From Brevibacterium pigmentatum (lineage in GTDB: Bacteria > Actinomycetota > Actinomycetes > Actinomycetales > Brevibacteriaceae), in assembly GCF_011617465.1 (NCBI RefSeq), contig NZ_CP050153.1:2418001-2482000 (forward strand): a stretch of DNA of 64,000 nt, in the 5' to 3' direction. Under the pieces are notes generated by a model, which did not search any database, was not told the origin of the DNA, and saw nothing but the letters and a program-made list of their open reading frames with translations. Positions within the stretch are counted from its first letter, which is position 1, and each line of letters opens with the position of its first letter. Below are positions 37,828 to 47,807 of the stretch, piece after piece. A program made the position numbers and the translations under genes.

Positions 37828-39675
37828 TCAGGCGTTCTGGTCGGCCGTGACCGCCGCATCGGCCGCGGCTGCGGCCTTCGCGTACGCCTCACGCACGCGT
37901 GCCACGGTCGTGGGCACCACCTCGGCGACGGGCTGGTCGGACTTCTCCCCGGCCAGACGGTCGCGCACCTCGACGACTCCGTCGGCCAGGCCGCGGCCGG
38001 CGACGATGACGGTGGGGATGCCGATGAGCTCGGCATCGGCGAATTTGAATCCGGGCGAGACCTTGTTGCGGTCATCGAGGAGCACGCTCACACCTTCGGC
38101 TTCGAGCTCGGCCGTCATCTTCTCGGCGGCTGCAGCGATCTCCTCACCCTTGCCGGCGACGATGATGTGCACATCGGCCGGGGCCAGGTGCTGGGGCCAC
38201 AGGAGTCCGTCCTCGGAGTGGTATTCCTCGGCGATGCAGGCCATGACGCGGGTGACGCCGAGTCCGTAGGAGCCCATGGTCACGGTCGTCGCCTTGCCGT
38301 TCTGGTCGAGGACTTTGAGGTCGAGGGAGTCGGCGTACTTACGTCCGAGCTTGAAGATCTGACCGATCTCGACGCCGCGGGCGAGTTCCAGCGGTCCGGA
38401 ACCGTCCGGTGCCGGATCGCCGAGGACGACCTGAGCGGCTTCGATCGTGCCGTCGGCGACGAAGTCCCGTCCGGCGACGAGGTCGAAGACGTGGCGGCCG
38501 GGCTCGTTGGCTCCAGTGATCCAGCGGGTGCCGTCGACGACGCGGGGGTCGAGCAGGTAACGGATCTTCGAGGGCGATTCGAGGCCGAGGACCGGCGCAT
38601 CGAGCGAGTTTCCGGGCCCGATGTATCCCTTGACGAGCTCCGGATGGGCGGCGAGATCCTCAGTCGTCGCGGCTTCGAGGTCGACCTCACCGTCGCCGAG
38701 CATTCCGGTGCCGGCGGCGCGGTCGAGGTCGACTTCGCGGTCACCGGGCAGGCCGATGACGATGATCTCGCGAGTGCCGTCGGGGTGGGTGACGGCGCAG
38801 ACGACGTTCTTCAGCGTGTCTGCGGCGGTCCATTCGCGATCGGTGCGCGGGTGCGATGCGTTCGCAGCGGCCACGAGGGTCTCGATGGTCGGGGTGTCAG
38901 GGGTGTCCTCGACATGCGCGGCGGGCGACTGCGAGTAGGGAATCGCCTCGGGCACGATCGAGGTCACGGCCTCGACGTTCGCGGCATATCCGCCCGGGGA
39001 CTTCACGAAGGTGTCCTCTCCGACCTCGGAGGGGTAGATGAACTCTTCGGTTCCGGAGCCGCCCATGGCGCCCGGGGTCGCTTTGACCGGCAGGCACGGC
39101 AGGCCGAGTCGGGCGAAGGCACGCAGGTAGGCCACGCGCATGGCCTCGTAGGAGGCGTCGAGTCCGGCGTCGTCGATGTCGAAGGAGTAGGCGTCCTTCA
39201 TGATGAATTCGCGACCGCGCAGCAGACCGGCGCGGGGGCGAGCCTCGTCGCGGTACTTCGTCTGGATCTGGTAGATCGACAGCGGCAGGTCTTTGTACGA
39301 GGAGTAGAGGTCCTTGACCAGGAGGGTGAAGACCTCCTCATGGGTGGGGGCGAGGATGTAGTCGTTCTCGCGGCGGTCCTTGAGGTGGAAGAGGTCGGGT
39401 CCGAAGGCCTCCCACCGGCCGGACTTCTTGTACGGATCGGCGGGCAGCAGGCCCGGGAAGTGAACTTCCTGGGAGCCGGCGAGCGCCATCTCTTCGCGCA
39501 CGATGGCCTCGATCTTCCCGAGCACGGCCAGTCCCAGCGGCAGCCACGTGTAGATTCCCGGTGCTGACCTGCGGATGTATCCGGCACGGTGCAGCAGTTT
39601 GTGGCTGGCCACCTCGGCGCCGACCGGGTCCTCCTTCTGGGTTCGCACGAACAGGGACGACATGCGCAGGGCCAT
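37828..39675 (-). CDS. proS: Prolyl-tRNA synthetase
   Basis: A 615-residue class II synthetase of the long bacterial type. Motif 1 is around [20 protein letters not shown], motif 2 is [19 protein letters not shown], and motif 3 is in [18 protein letters not shown]. The editing domain lies in between (about 230-400), and an anticodon-binding domain ends the protein. Its Ala-rich C-terminus is normal for actinobacteria. Confidence 0.97.
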   Translation of the reverse strand: MALRMSSLFVRTQKEDPVGAEVASHKLLHRAGYIRRSAPGIYTWLPLGLAVLGKIEAIVREEMALAGSQEVHFPGLLPADPYKKSGRWEAFGPDLFHLKDRRENDYILAPTHEEVFTLLVKDLYSSYKDLPLSIYQIQTKYRDEARPRAGLLRGREFIMKDAYSFDIDDAGLDASYEAMRVAYLRAFARLGLPCLPVKATPGAMGGSGTEEFIYPSEVGEDTFVKSPGGYAANVEAVTSIVPEAIPYSQSPAAHVEDTPDTPTIETLVAAANASHPRTDREWTAADTLKNVVCAVTHPDGTREIIVIGLPGDREVDLDRAAGTGMLGDGEVDLEAATTEDLAAHPELVKGYIGPGNSLDAPVLGLESPSKIRYLLDPRVVDGTRWITGANEPGRHVFDLVAGRDFVADGTIEAAQVVLGDPAPDGSGPLELARGVEIGQIFKLGRKYADSLDLKVLDQNGKATTVTMGSYGLGVTRVMACIAEEYHSEDGLLWPQHLAPADVHIIVAGKGEEIAAAAEKMTAELEAEGVSVLLDDRNKVSPGFKFADAELIGIPTVIVAGRGLADGVVEVRDRLAGEKSDQPVAEVVPTTVARVREAYAKAAAAADAAVTADQNA

Positions 39676-39854
39676 GGGTAAATCTCCTCAACTTGTCAAG
39701 ACTCAGATCGAACACTATCGCACGCGGGCGAGCCGGAGGGAATCGGTGCGGGCGCGGATTCGTCACCTGGGGGAAGAGAATTAGACTGGGGGCTGCAGCA
39801 CCGAACCACAGCATCGGTCGGGGCCGTCCGGTTCCCCGCCCGGTCACCGCCGAG

Positions 39855-40679
39855 ATGACGAGTCCGAACGATACGAAGAGCATGCCTGATCCCAGCCAAC
39901 TCACGCAGTTCCCGCGGCCCTCGGTCGCGGTCGACACCGCGGTCCTCTGCCCCGTGCCCGGCCGTGGCCTGCATGTTCTCATGACCCATCCCGGAGACGG
40001 GGTGTGGCAGCTGCCCGGGTCGATCCTGCGTCCGCAGGAACGCCTCGCCGAGGCGGTCGCCCGCTGCCTGCGCGAGAAGGCCCGCCTCGTCGACCGTGCC
40101 CCCGTCCAGCTGCACGTGTTCGATCAGCCCGACCGTGATGATCGCGGCTGGGTCATCTCCGTGGCCCACCTCGATGTCCTCTCTGCCGCCGATGTCGGAC
40201 TCGCAGAGGATGGCGGTCCAGGTGAGCAGGGTGCGGAAGACACCCCCACCGAGGCGGCCGTCCCCGAAACCGCCGACGCTGAGCTGCCGGAGTCGGATTC
40301 CGATCACCCGGATTTCCCCGTCCACCGGCGGAAGCTCGTTCCCGTCCACGACGTCCATGAGCTCAGTGCCGAACATCAGGAGATCGTCCGCGTAGCCGTG
40401 CACCGTCTGCGGGCGTTCCACGAGCGCACCCCGGATCCCTTCGGACTGCTGGAGAAGGAGTTCTCGCTGCGTCAGCTGCGCGAACTGCATGAGATCGTCG
40501 CCGGTGAGAGTCTGCAGGCCGATACATTCCGGCGCACCATGCTGCCGCTGCTCGACCCCACCGGGGAGGCCGTCAGTCAGGGACGAGGCCGTCCCGCGCA
40601 GACATTCACCCGGCGCTCGGCTCTGGCGCTGCGTGCCGACACCCGGATACAGGTGCCCGAGGGACCCCGACGGGAGTGA
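39855..40679 (+). CDS. NUDIX-domain regulator, NrtR-like
   Basis: About 274 residues. The first half is a NUDIX-like domain (VAVDTAVLCPVPGRGLHVLM, then GDGVWQLPGSILRPQERLAE), in which the catalytic box is degenerate. The C-terminal 90 residues look like the winged helix of NrtR: FSLRQLRELHEIVAG, ADTFRRTMLPLLDPTG and GRGRPAQTF. NrtR proteins sense ADP-ribose and control NAD genes. An acidic insertion lies between about residues 115 and 150. ATG at 39855 or 39882 may be the start. No NAD gene is nearby, so the target is unknown. Confidence 0.75.
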   Translation: MTSPNDTKSMPDPSQLTQFPRPSVAVDTAVLCPVPGRGLHVLMTHPGDGVWQLPGSILRPQERLAEAVARCLREKARLVDRAPVQLHVFDQPDRDDRGWVISVAHLDVLSAADVGLAEDGGPGEQGAEDTPTEAAVPETADAELPESDSDHPDFPVHRRKLVPVHDVHELSAEHQEIVRVAVHRLRAFHERTPDPFGLLEKEFSLRQLRELHEIVAGESLQADTFRRTMLPLLDPTGEAVSQGRGRPAQTFTRRSALALRADTRIQVPEGPRRE

Positions 40680-40680
40680 G

Positions 40681-41097
40681 ATGACGGAGATCAACCGAGA
40701 CGCGGACAAACATATGCGCGTCGACGTGTGGCTGTGGGCCACGCGGATGTTCAAGACCCGCAACCTCGCCACTCAGGCCTGCCGCGGCGGACATGTGCAG
40801 GTCGATGGTCAGCGCGTCAAAGCCGCGCAGAAAGTGACGATCGGCCAAGAGGTGCGGGTGCGTAAGGCCGGCTCCGAGTTCATCTGGAAGATCACCGGCT
40901 TCATCCCCACGCGGATGCAGGCCTCCATCGCCGTCCAGTGCTATGACGACCTCACTCCCCCGCCCGATCCCGCGCTGCGCGGGTTCGTGCCCCGGCGTGA
41001 CAAGGGTCTGGGACGTCCGACGAAGAAGGACCGCCGGGAGATGGAGAAGTTCCTCGGCGATATGGCCAAGCCGCAGTCCCGGAACCGCCGCGACTGA
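40681..41097 (+). CDS. S4-domain RNA-binding protein (Hsp15-like)
   Basis: A 138-residue basic protein. The S4 RNA-binding fold covers MRVDVWLWATRMFKTRNLAT and GGHVQVDGQRVKAAQKVTIG. Hsp15 relatives bind 50S subunits with stuck peptidyl-tRNA. It starts one base after the NrtR-like gene's stop, so the two are co-transcribed. The C-terminus is Arg/Lys-rich (GLGRPTKKDRREMEKF). Confidence 0.88.
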   Translation: MTEINRDADKHMRVDVWLWATRMFKTRNLATQACRGGHVQVDGQRVKAAQKVTIGQEVRVRKAGSEFIWKITGFIPTRMQASIAVQCYDDLTPPPDPALRGFVPRRDKGLGRPTKKDRREMEKFLGDMAKPQSRNRRD

Positions 41098-41109
41098 CAT
41101 CCCGACGAC

Positions 41110-41991
41110 TCAGTACATGACGGTGGCGAAGGTTCCGACCTGCTCGAAGCCGACGCGGGCATACATGCGCAGCGCCGTCTCGTTGTAGTCGTTGGCGTAC
41201 AGGCTCACCGTGGAATGCCCCTTGTCGCGGGTGCGTTGGACGACTGCTGCCATGCCCGCGGCCCCGAGCCCCTGGTTGCGCACCCCGGGGTGGACCCACA
41301 CTCCTTGCACCTGGACGATGCGGCGGGCACGGATGCCGATATCGGCCTTGAACAGCACCTGTTCGTCCTGTTCGGTGGCCGGCCAGCGGGGCACCGCGCC
41401 TCCCTGCGGCAGTGTCGACGAGATCCGGGCGTAGCAGTTCTTGCCACGGATGATCCCCCGCACCCGCGACAGGTATCCGGCGGTGCCGTCCTCGATCGGT
41501 GAGAAACCGACCTCTTTGGTGAACATGTCGACACTGGCGGGAAACACCGCGCCGAGGTCGTCAAGGGTCACTCGATGCACGTGCTCATCCGGGGTGACCT
41601 GCGGGTCGGAGCTGATGGCCAGCAGCGGCTGCCGTTCGCGCACTCCGCGCGCTCGGCCCCAATTGAGTCGCTGCTGAAGGTCGAGGATGACTGACCGGTT
41701 GCCGATGAGTGAGCAGGACACGCGTCCGTCGGCGTTGAGTTTGCGGGCGAGCACTTCGTTCGTCGCCGGGGTCGCCGCGACCGGGATGATGTTGCCGCCC
41801 ACCCAGTAGGCGGCGACGGGCCGGTCCCCGTCGAAGATTCCGTACAGAGTGCCGGCCGGAGAGCCCAACCGGGCAGTGCCCGTGACCTCGAGCAGGGAGA
41901 TGAGGTAGACGTTCTCGCAGGGATTGCGCGCAAGCAGGTCCGTCAGCCACCGAGTGTGCTGATGTTCCAGTCGTGCGATCCTCAGCGCCAT
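41110..41991 (-). CDS. GNAT-family acetyltransferase with DUF4081-type N-terminus
   Basis: A 293-residue protein. The N-terminal half (about 1-120) matches the DUF4081 type found in actinobacteria near ispG, and the C-terminal half is a GNAT domain with VQGVWVHPGVRNQGLGAAGM (acetyl-CoA loop) and VSLYANDYNETALRMY. The substrate is unknown. It lies 81 bases after ispG, the usual neighbourhood in this phylum. Confidence 0.87.
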   Translation of the reverse strand: MALRIARLEHQHTRWLTDLLARNPCENVYLISLLEVTGTARLGSPAGTLYGIFDGDRPVAAYWVGGNIIPVAATPATNEVLARKLNADGRVSCSLIGNRSVILDLQQRLNWGRARGVRERQPLLAISSDPQVTPDEHVHRVTLDDLGAVFPASVDMFTKEVGFSPIEDGTAGYLSRVRGIIRGKNCYARISSTLPQGGAVPRWPATEQDEQVLFKADIGIRARRIVQVQGVWVHPGVRNQGLGAAGMAAVVQRTRDKGHSTVSLYANDYNETALRMYARVGFEQVGTFATVMY

Positions 41992-42072
41992 GTGCCCCTG
42001 AACTCTTTCTCAGCCGTGAGCATGGGCCGATGACCGGACCATGTCTCTGTTCGTCCTCACAAGGTATCGCAC

Positions 42073-43236
42073 CTACCCGACGGTGACTTCAGGCGGCCCC
42101 GACGCAGCACCGGATGGCTGCGCCGCTGCCTCCTCGGCGATGCGGTTGGCCTCATGGATGAGGGTCTCGACGATCTCGGATTCGGGCACGGTTCGGATGA
42201 CCTCGCCCTTGACGAAGATCTGCCCCTTGCCGTTGCCGCTGGCCACACCGAGGTCGGCGTCGCGGGCCTCACCCGGGCCGTTGACGACGCATCCCATGAC
42301 GGCCACACGCAGCGGCACTTCCATGCCTTCGAGGCCTTCGGTGACGCGTTCGGCGAGCGTGTATACGTCCACCTGCGCGCGCCCGCAGGACGGGCAGGAG
42401 ACGATCTCGAGCTTCCGGGGCCGCAGGTTGAGTGATTCGAGGATCTGGTTGCCGACCTTGACCTCCTCGGCAGGAGGGGCGGACAGCGACACCCGGATGG
42501 TGTCTCCTATGCCCTCGGCCAGCAGGTGACCGAAGGCGGTAGCGGATTTGATCGTGCCCTGAAAAGCGGGCCCCGCCTCGGTGACGCCGAGGTGGAGCGG
42601 CCAATCGCCGCGCTCGGCGAGCAGCTCGTAGGCGCGGACCATGATCACCGGGTCATGGTGTTTGACGGAGATCTTGAAGTCATAAAATCCGTGCTCTTCG
42701 AACAGCGACGCCTCCCACAGCGCGGATTCGACGAGCGCCTCGGGCGTGGCTCTGCCGTACTTGTCCATCAGCCGTTTGTCCAGCGAGCCGGCGTTGACGC
42801 CGATGCGGATGGACACACCCGCCTCGGCGGCGGCCTTCGAGATTTCCTTGACCTGATCGTCGAATCTGCGGATGTTGCCGGGGTTGACGCGCACTCCCGC
42901 ACAGCCGGCGTCGATGGCGGCGAAGACGTATTTGGGTTGGAAATGGATATCGGCGATGACGGGGATCTGGGATTTGCCGGCGATGATCGGCAGGGCCGCG
43001 GCGTCGTCGGCGGTGGGGCAGGCCACGCGCACGATATCGCAGCCGGCGGCGGTGAGTTCGGCGATCTGCTGCAGGGTCCCGTTGATGTCCGTCGTCTGCG
43101 TCGTCGTCATCGACTGCACGCTCACCGGGGAATCGGATCCGACCCCGACCTTTCCGACGTTGATCTGCCTCGTCTTCCTTCGCGGAGCGAGCACGGGAGG
43201 CGGTGGGGCGGGCATTCCGAGATTGACCGATGTCAC
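42073..43236 (-). CDS. ispG: 4-hydroxy-3-methylbut-2-en-1-yl diphosphate synthase
   Basis: A 387-residue iron-sulfur enzyme of the MEP isoprenoid pathway. The 4Fe-4S ligands are in [11 protein letters not shown] and [16 protein letters not shown]. The barrel part has [13 protein letters not shown] and [17 protein letters not shown] at 43236 is chosen: AAGGGA lies six bases upstream and the product begins MTSVNLGMP. The open frame continues upstream without support. dxr is also in the window, so two pathway steps lie within 6 kb. Confidence 0.96.
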   Translation of the reverse strand: MTSVNLGMPAPPPPVLAPRRKTRQINVGKVGVGSDSPVSVQSMTTTQTTDINGTLQQIAELTAAGCDIVRVACPTADDAAALPIIAGKSQIPVIADIHFQPKYVFAAIDAGCAGVRVNPGNIRRFDDQVKEISKAAAEAGVSIRIGVNAGSLDKRLMDKYGRATPEALVESALWEASLFEEHGFYDFKISVKHHDPVIMVRAYELLAERGDWPLHLGVTEAGPAFQGTIKSATAFGHLLAEGIGDTIRVSLSAPPAEEVKVGNQILESLNLRPRKLEIVSCPSCGRAQVDVYTLAERVTEGLEGMEVPLRVAVMGCVVNGPGEARDADLGVASGNGKGQIFVKGEVIRTVPESEIVETLIHEANRIAEEAAAQPSGAASGPPEVTVG

Positions 43237-43321
43237 GAAGGATCCCTTCAGTCGGGCTGGTGACCAGCCACAATGTCCGAGCCGGCGCCGATGCGGGGCC
43301 CGGATTGTGCGAACCATCACC

Positions 43322-43327
43322 ATTGTA
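43322..43327 (-). promoter_or_regulatory. Likely -10 box of ispG
   Basis: TACAAT on the minus strand, about 85 bases before the ispG start, is close to the TATAAT consensus. An 8-base inverted repeat GACTGTCC/GGACAGTC (43347-43354 and 43373-43380) lies behind it. The rest of the 43237-43516 divergent gap shows nothing clear. Confidence 0.35.
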
Positions 43328-43516
43328 GGACCTCCCACTGACACACGACTGTCCCTCCGCAGGGCGTACCCCGGACAGTCAACCGGCGCACCTCGGGCGG
43401 CCCCCGCGCGACCTCGACTCCACCCGTACCACGCCATGGCCCACTGGTCCCGATCCAGTGTCACCGGCCGACGGTAGTGTGAAGGTGACCTGACGTCTGC
43501 GCGAAGGAGCAGCCCT

Positions 43517-44917
43517 GTGAGCACACCCGGATTCGTCGAACCCGATGTCGAGGCGATGGCCGCGGCTCTCGAAGCCGAAGCACAGAAACTCGACGACCAG
43601 GGTGGGTCCCTGGCCTGGGGAATCTTTCGCCGAGGCGGCCCTGCCCGAACCGCGAACGCCGACGTCCCGTACCGGATCGCTTCGATGACGAAGTCCTTCA
43701 CCGCCGCAGCCATCGGGCTCCTCGCCGCCGACGGACTCGATCTCGACGCTCCCTTCGGCGCCCTGCTCCCGGAACTGACCGATACGGCCATCGCCGACCG
43801 CACCTGCCGGCAGGCGTTGACGATGAGCACCGGTTTCACCAAGGACGACCCGTGGGCGGACCGGATGGAGGCGATGACTCCGACCGAGCTCACCGACTGG
43901 CTGCACCGCGGCGCCATCGCCTGCGCCCGCGCCGACACCGGCTATGAGTATTCGAACCTCGGCTATGCCCTGCTCGGCATGGTCGCCGAGGCGGTCACAG
44001 GCAGGGCTTTCACCGAACTCGTGTCCACTGAGATCTTCGAACCCCTGAAGCTCACGCGCACCGGTTTCGACCACACGGACTTCCCGGACCTGGCGACCGG
44101 GTTCCGCGTCGACCTGGGCGGCGGCCTCCACCCGGCCGAACTCACCGGCCCAGGAGTCTTCTCCCCCATCGGCGGGGTCATCTCCACGGTGAACGACATC
44201 GGCACATGGATGGACGCGCATCTCGACGCCCTCGAACGCATGGACTCCTATGCTTCCGGATCCTGGTCGCGGATCCTCACCGACAACCAACAGCCACGAC
44301 GGACCATGGAGATCCAGAGGAGCGACCATCACGCGGAGACGCTCAACTACGGGTACGGGCTCGAGACACGTCTGGACACGCGTTTCGGTCGCGTCGTCTG
44401 CCATTCCGGCGGTTACCCCGGGTACGGCTCACATATGCGCTGGTTCCCGGATCTCGGGCTGAGCATCGTCGCCCTCGGCAACACAACGTACTATCCGGCG
44501 CAGCGCGTCGTCCAGGACGCACTCGATCTCGGCTGGGCGGCGGCCACGGGACGACCGGGCACCCGACTGGAACGACGGACCACCTCGGCGCCGGTGCCCC
44601 GTTATCCCGCCGCCCAACCCCAGATCGACACCGTGATGGCCGCGGCGAACCTCGTCAACGACTTCGACGACAACCTCGCCGAGGCGATCTTCTCGATGAA
44701 CATGGACCTCGACGAACCCCGCGACGAGCGGCGGGAACGCTTCGCCCGGTGGCGGGCGGATAAGCAGCTCGACCGTCCCCTCACCGAGGCGGACCTCACG
44801 ATGGTCTCCCCGCTGCGCGGAATCGCCACGGTGCCGAGTAAGGCAGAGGCGAAGGCCACGATCACGGTCGGGCTCAACCACCTCGGCGAGGTGCAGGCGA
44901 TCACCCTCAACTCCTGA
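43517..44917 (+). CDS. Serine hydrolase of the beta-lactamase/penicillin-binding family
   Basis: A 466-residue protein with class C-type motifs: SMTKS (nucleophile, near residue 57), YEYSNLGY (Tyr motif) and [11 protein letters not shown] (third motif, HSG in place of KTG). No signal peptide is seen, so a cytoplasmic esterase or D-amino peptidase is more likely than a true beta-lactamase. A C-terminal domain of about 100 residues follows. AAGGAG precedes the GTG start. It is inserted between ispG and rseP, which are usually adjacent. Confidence 0.87.
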   Translation: MSTPGFVEPDVEAMAAALEAEAQKLDDQGGSLAWGIFRRGGPARTANADVPYRIASMTKSFTAAAIGLLAADGLDLDAPFGALLPELTDTAIADRTCRQALTMSTGFTKDDPWADRMEAMTPTELTDWLHRGAIACARADTGYEYSNLGYALLGMVAEAVTGRAFTELVSTEIFEPLKLTRTGFDHTDFPDLATGFRVDLGGGLHPAELTGPGVFSPIGGVISTVNDIGTWMDAHLDALERMDSYASGSWSRILTDNQQPRRTMEIQRSDHHAETLNYGYGLETRLDTRFGRVVCHSGGYPGYGSHMRWFPDLGLSIVALGNTTYYPAQRVVQDALDLGWAAATGRPGTRLERRTTSAPVPRYPAAQPQIDTVMAAANLVNDFDDNLAEAIFSMNMDLDEPRDERRERFARWRADKQLDRPLTEADLTMVSPLRGIATVPSKAEAKATITVGLNHLGEVQAITLNS

Positions 44918-44937
44918 GCCCACCTGCCGCCCGGAAA

Positions 44938-46449
44938 CTAACCCCCGGAGTTGAAGATCGCGTCGAGGGTGATGGGTTTGACGAGGTCGACGTAGACGAG
45001 CAGCGCGGTCATGCACAGCATCAGTCCGATGCACACATACGTCAGTGGCAGCAGCTTCGCCGTGTCGAAGGGGCCTACGAGTCCGCGTCCGCGCCACCGG
45101 TTGAAGCGGCGACGCGCACCTTCGTAGAGGCCCACGGCGATGTGCCCGCCGTCGAGAGGCAGCAGCGGGATCATGTTGAACGCGAAGAGGAAGATGTTGA
45201 GCGAGCCGAGCATGCCCAGCCCCATCTGCGCCTTGTCAATGACGTCGATCTGGTCGGTTGACACGATCTCGCCGGCGATGCGGCCGACGCCGACCATGCC
45301 GACGAGTCCTTCGGCATCCCGGTCCTTCGTCCCGACGGCCACCTCGCCGATATCGACGAGTTTGACCGGCAGGGTGATGATCGCGTGGAAGACTCCGGAG
45401 ACCTGGTCCCACACCGCGCCGGGGAACTCAGCGAGCGGCAGGGACTGACGTTCCTGGACGGGTCCGACGCCGAAGAATCCTTGGGTCTCGGTCTGCGGAG
45501 TTCCGTCCGGGTTGAGCACGGCCTTGCCGGTGTCGTCGACCTTCGGCCGTTCGCTGGCGATGATCGGCACGGTCACCGTTTGGGCCTGACCATCTCGGAT
45601 GAAGTCGACATCGACGCGTTCGCCTGCATGTTCCTTGATGACCGAGGACAGCTGGTCCCAGTCCTTCGTCTCGACGCCGGCGATCGAGGTGATCTCGTCA
45701 CCCGGTTTGATCCCAGCCTCCCACGCGGGGGTGAGCTGATCGTCGGGACGGCAGGTGTTCTGCTCCGAGGCGGGACGCTGCTGCGCTTCGGACGCGGGCA
45801 CCGCACATTCGACGACGGTCTGGACGGTCGTCGTCGGAGTGACCACACCGATGCCCAGCAGCGAGATCCCCATGATGAGGATGCCCAGGATGAGGTTGAC
45901 GAAGGGACCGGAGAACATGACGACGAGCCGTTTGGGGACGCTGAGCGCATAGAACGTCCGGTGCTCCTCCCCCGGCTCGATCTCCTGGTTCGAGAACTCG
46001 CGGGCATCGGCCATCGTGTCTTCGAACAGCCGCCCCTTCCGCTTCTTCCGGTCCCGGCGCAGCGGAGCGGCATCACCGTCATCCATCCCCTCGCCGAGGC
46101 GGTCCGACGTGCCGTCGACCCCGCCGTCGGCTGCGTCGTCGGCGACACCGCTGACGGTGCCGCCCTTCTGCGCCGCGACGGCTCCCTCATGGCGAGCCTT
46201 CGTCGCCTCCTCGGGCGGATACATTCCCGGCATCGCGATGAACCCGCCCAGCGGGAACGCTTTGATGCCGTATTCGGTCTCACCACGGCGGAAGGAGAAC
46301 AGGGTCGGTCCGAATCCGACCATATAGTGCGTGACCTTCACCCCGAACTTCTTTGCCGGGGTGAGGTGACCGAGTTCGTGCAGCGCAATCGAGATCGAGA
46401 TGCCGATGAGGAACAGAATGACCCCGACGATGTAGAGCACAACTGTCAT
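44938..46449 (-). CDS. rseP: Site-2 intramembrane protease (RseP/Rip1 family)
   Basis: A 503-residue membrane metalloprotease. HELGH in IALHELGHLTPAKKFG binds zinc, a PDZ domain covers about 240-310 (GIKPGDEITSIAGVETKDW), and the third zinc ligand lies in FNMIPLLPLDGGHIA. It cleaves anti-sigma factors and other membrane proteins in relatives. A Gly/Ala/Asp-rich insertion of about 65 residues (roughly 85-150) lies in the cytoplasmic loop, and one TCGCCGAGGCGG copy (46091) is in its DNA. The start overlaps dxr by four bases (ATGA). Confidence 0.94.
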   Translation of the reverse strand: MTVVLYIVGVILFLIGISISIALHELGHLTPAKKFGVKVTHYMVGFGPTLFSFRRGETEYGIKAFPLGGFIAMPGMYPPEEATKARHEGAVAAQKGGTVSGVADDAADGGVDGTSDRLGEGMDDGDAAPLRRDRKKRKGRLFEDTMADAREFSNQEIEPGEEHRTFYALSVPKRLVVMFSGPFVNLILGILIMGISLLGIGVVTPTTTVQTVVECAVPASEAQQRPASEQNTCRPDDQLTPAWEAGIKPGDEITSIAGVETKDWDQLSSVIKEHAGERVDVDFIRDGQAQTVTVPIIASERPKVDDTGKAVLNPDGTPQTETQGFFGVGPVQERQSLPLAEFPGAVWDQVSGVFHAIITLPVKLVDIGEVAVGTKDRDAEGLVGMVGVGRIAGEIVSTDQIDVIDKAQMGLGMLGSLNIFLFAFNMIPLLPLDGGHIAVGLYEGARRRFNRWRGRGLVGPFDTAKLLPLTYVCIGLMLCMTALLVYVDLVKPITLDAIFNSGG

Positions 46450-47666
46450 CGGCGGCCTCCGTTCTGTTCAGCGACATCGGCGCGAGCGAAGTCGCGTGCC
46501 CATGCGTCGGCGGCCAGTACGGTATCGACCGTGTGTTCGGCTGCGGGTTCGTGAGCGGCCAGGGCCCGGGCCAGGCCTTTGTCGATTCCGGTGAAGGCGA
46601 TGTCGCCGGCGATGAATGCGGCGACGAGCTCCTCATTGGCGGCGTTGAGCACCGCCGGATAGCTGCGACCCTTCCTGCCGGCGTCGATGGCCAGACCGAG
46701 CGCGGGAAAAGCGAGATGGTTGACCGGTTCGAACGACCAGTGCATGGGCTGTCCCCAGTTGTGCGGGACGGCTCCCGAGGTCAAACGCCTCGTCGCTCCA
46801 TCGTCCTGTGTGCCCAGAGCATAGGAGATCGGCAGGCGCATATCCGGCGGGGAGATCTGCGCGATCGTCGAGGCATCGGTGAATTCGACCATCGAATGGA
46901 TCTGCGACTGCGGATGCACGACGACTTCGATGTGGTCGAAGTCGATGCCGAAGAGCAGGTGGGCTTCGATGACTTCGAGGCCTTTGTTGACCAGAGTCGC
47001 CGAGTTGATGGTGATCATCGACCCCATCGACCAGGTGGGATGGTTGAGCGCCTGGGCGGGAGTGACCCGACGCAGGGCATCGCGGGTCATTCCACGGAAG
47101 GGACCGCCCGAGGCGGTGATGATGAGTTTGCTGACTTCTCCGTGCGTGCCGGCGCGCAGCGCCTGGGCGATGGCGGAGTGCTCACTGTCGACCGGCACCA
47201 GGCGGGCCCCGGAGGCACGAGCGGCATCGAGGACGATGGACCCGCCGATGATGAGTGATTCCTTGTTCGCCAGGGCCACGTCCGTGCCGCGTTCAAGGGC
47301 GGCTAGGGTCGCGCCGAGACCGGCGGCACCAGTGATCGCGTTGAGGACCATGTCCGCGGCCAACCCCGCGACCGCCTCGGCGGCGTCGACACCTAAGTGG
47401 ATGGCTTCGACGGGATCGGCGATGCCCCGCTCGGCAGCCATCTCGGTCAGCCGCGCACGCACCTCGGCTTCGCCTCCGGCTGGTGGGATCGTGAGCCCGA
47501 TGACGGGGACGTGGAAATCGAGGGCCTGCTCGAGCAGAAGGTCGATCTGGGTCCCGGCGGCCAAGCCGAGAACCGCGTGCTCGTCCCGGTGCTCGGCGAG
47601 GACATCTAGGGCCTGGGTGCCGACCGAACCGGTTGAGCCGACTACAATGAAACCACGTTTACTCAC
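46446..47666 (-). CDS. dxr: 1-deoxy-D-xylulose 5-phosphate reductoisomerase
   Basis: First committed step of the MEP pathway, NADPH-dependent. VVGSTGSVGTQALDVLAEH binds the cofactor, LVPVDSEHSAIAQAL holds metal-binding Asp/Glu residues, and ASGGPFRGMTRDALRRVTP is the flexible loop. Length is about 406 residues. The GTG at 47666 gives MSKRGFIVVG; a TTG at 47684 is also in frame. It is followed by rseP with an ATGA overlap, as in many actinobacteria. Confidence 0.96.
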   Translation of the reverse strand: MSKRGFIVVGSTGSVGTQALDVLAEHRDEHAVLGLAAGTQIDLLLEQALDFHVPVIGLTIPPAGGEAEVRARLTEMAAERGIADPVEAIHLGVDAAEAVAGLAADMVLNAITGAAGLGATLAALERGTDVALANKESLIIGGSIVLDAARASGARLVPVDSEHSAIAQALRAGTHGEVSKLIITASGGPFRGMTRDALRRVTPAQALNHPTWSMGSMITINSATLVNKGLEVIEAHLLFGIDFDHIEVVVHPQSQIHSMVEFTDASTIAQISPPDMRLPISYALGTQDDGATRRLTSGAVPHNWGQPMHWSFEPVNHLAFPALGLAIDAGRKGRSYPAVLNAANEELVAAFIAGDIAFTGIDKGLARALAAHEPAAEHTVDTVLAADAWARDFARADVAEQNGGRR

Positions 47667-47807
47667 GCCAACCGATGATGCCAAAGTTCTCTGGGAAATG
47701 ACTCGACACGGACTCGTGTGGCGCCCGACGGACCATGGTCATCTGACGCGCTTCGGGACACCGACCCTTCGAGGTGTTCCGGCAGAGTAAGTGAGTGAAG
47801 AGAATCA

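Noticed and set aside
42073..43938. Longer start for ispG (to 43938)
   Set aside because: The extra part overlaps the serine hydrolase gene and shows no IspG similarity; GTG 43236 fits.
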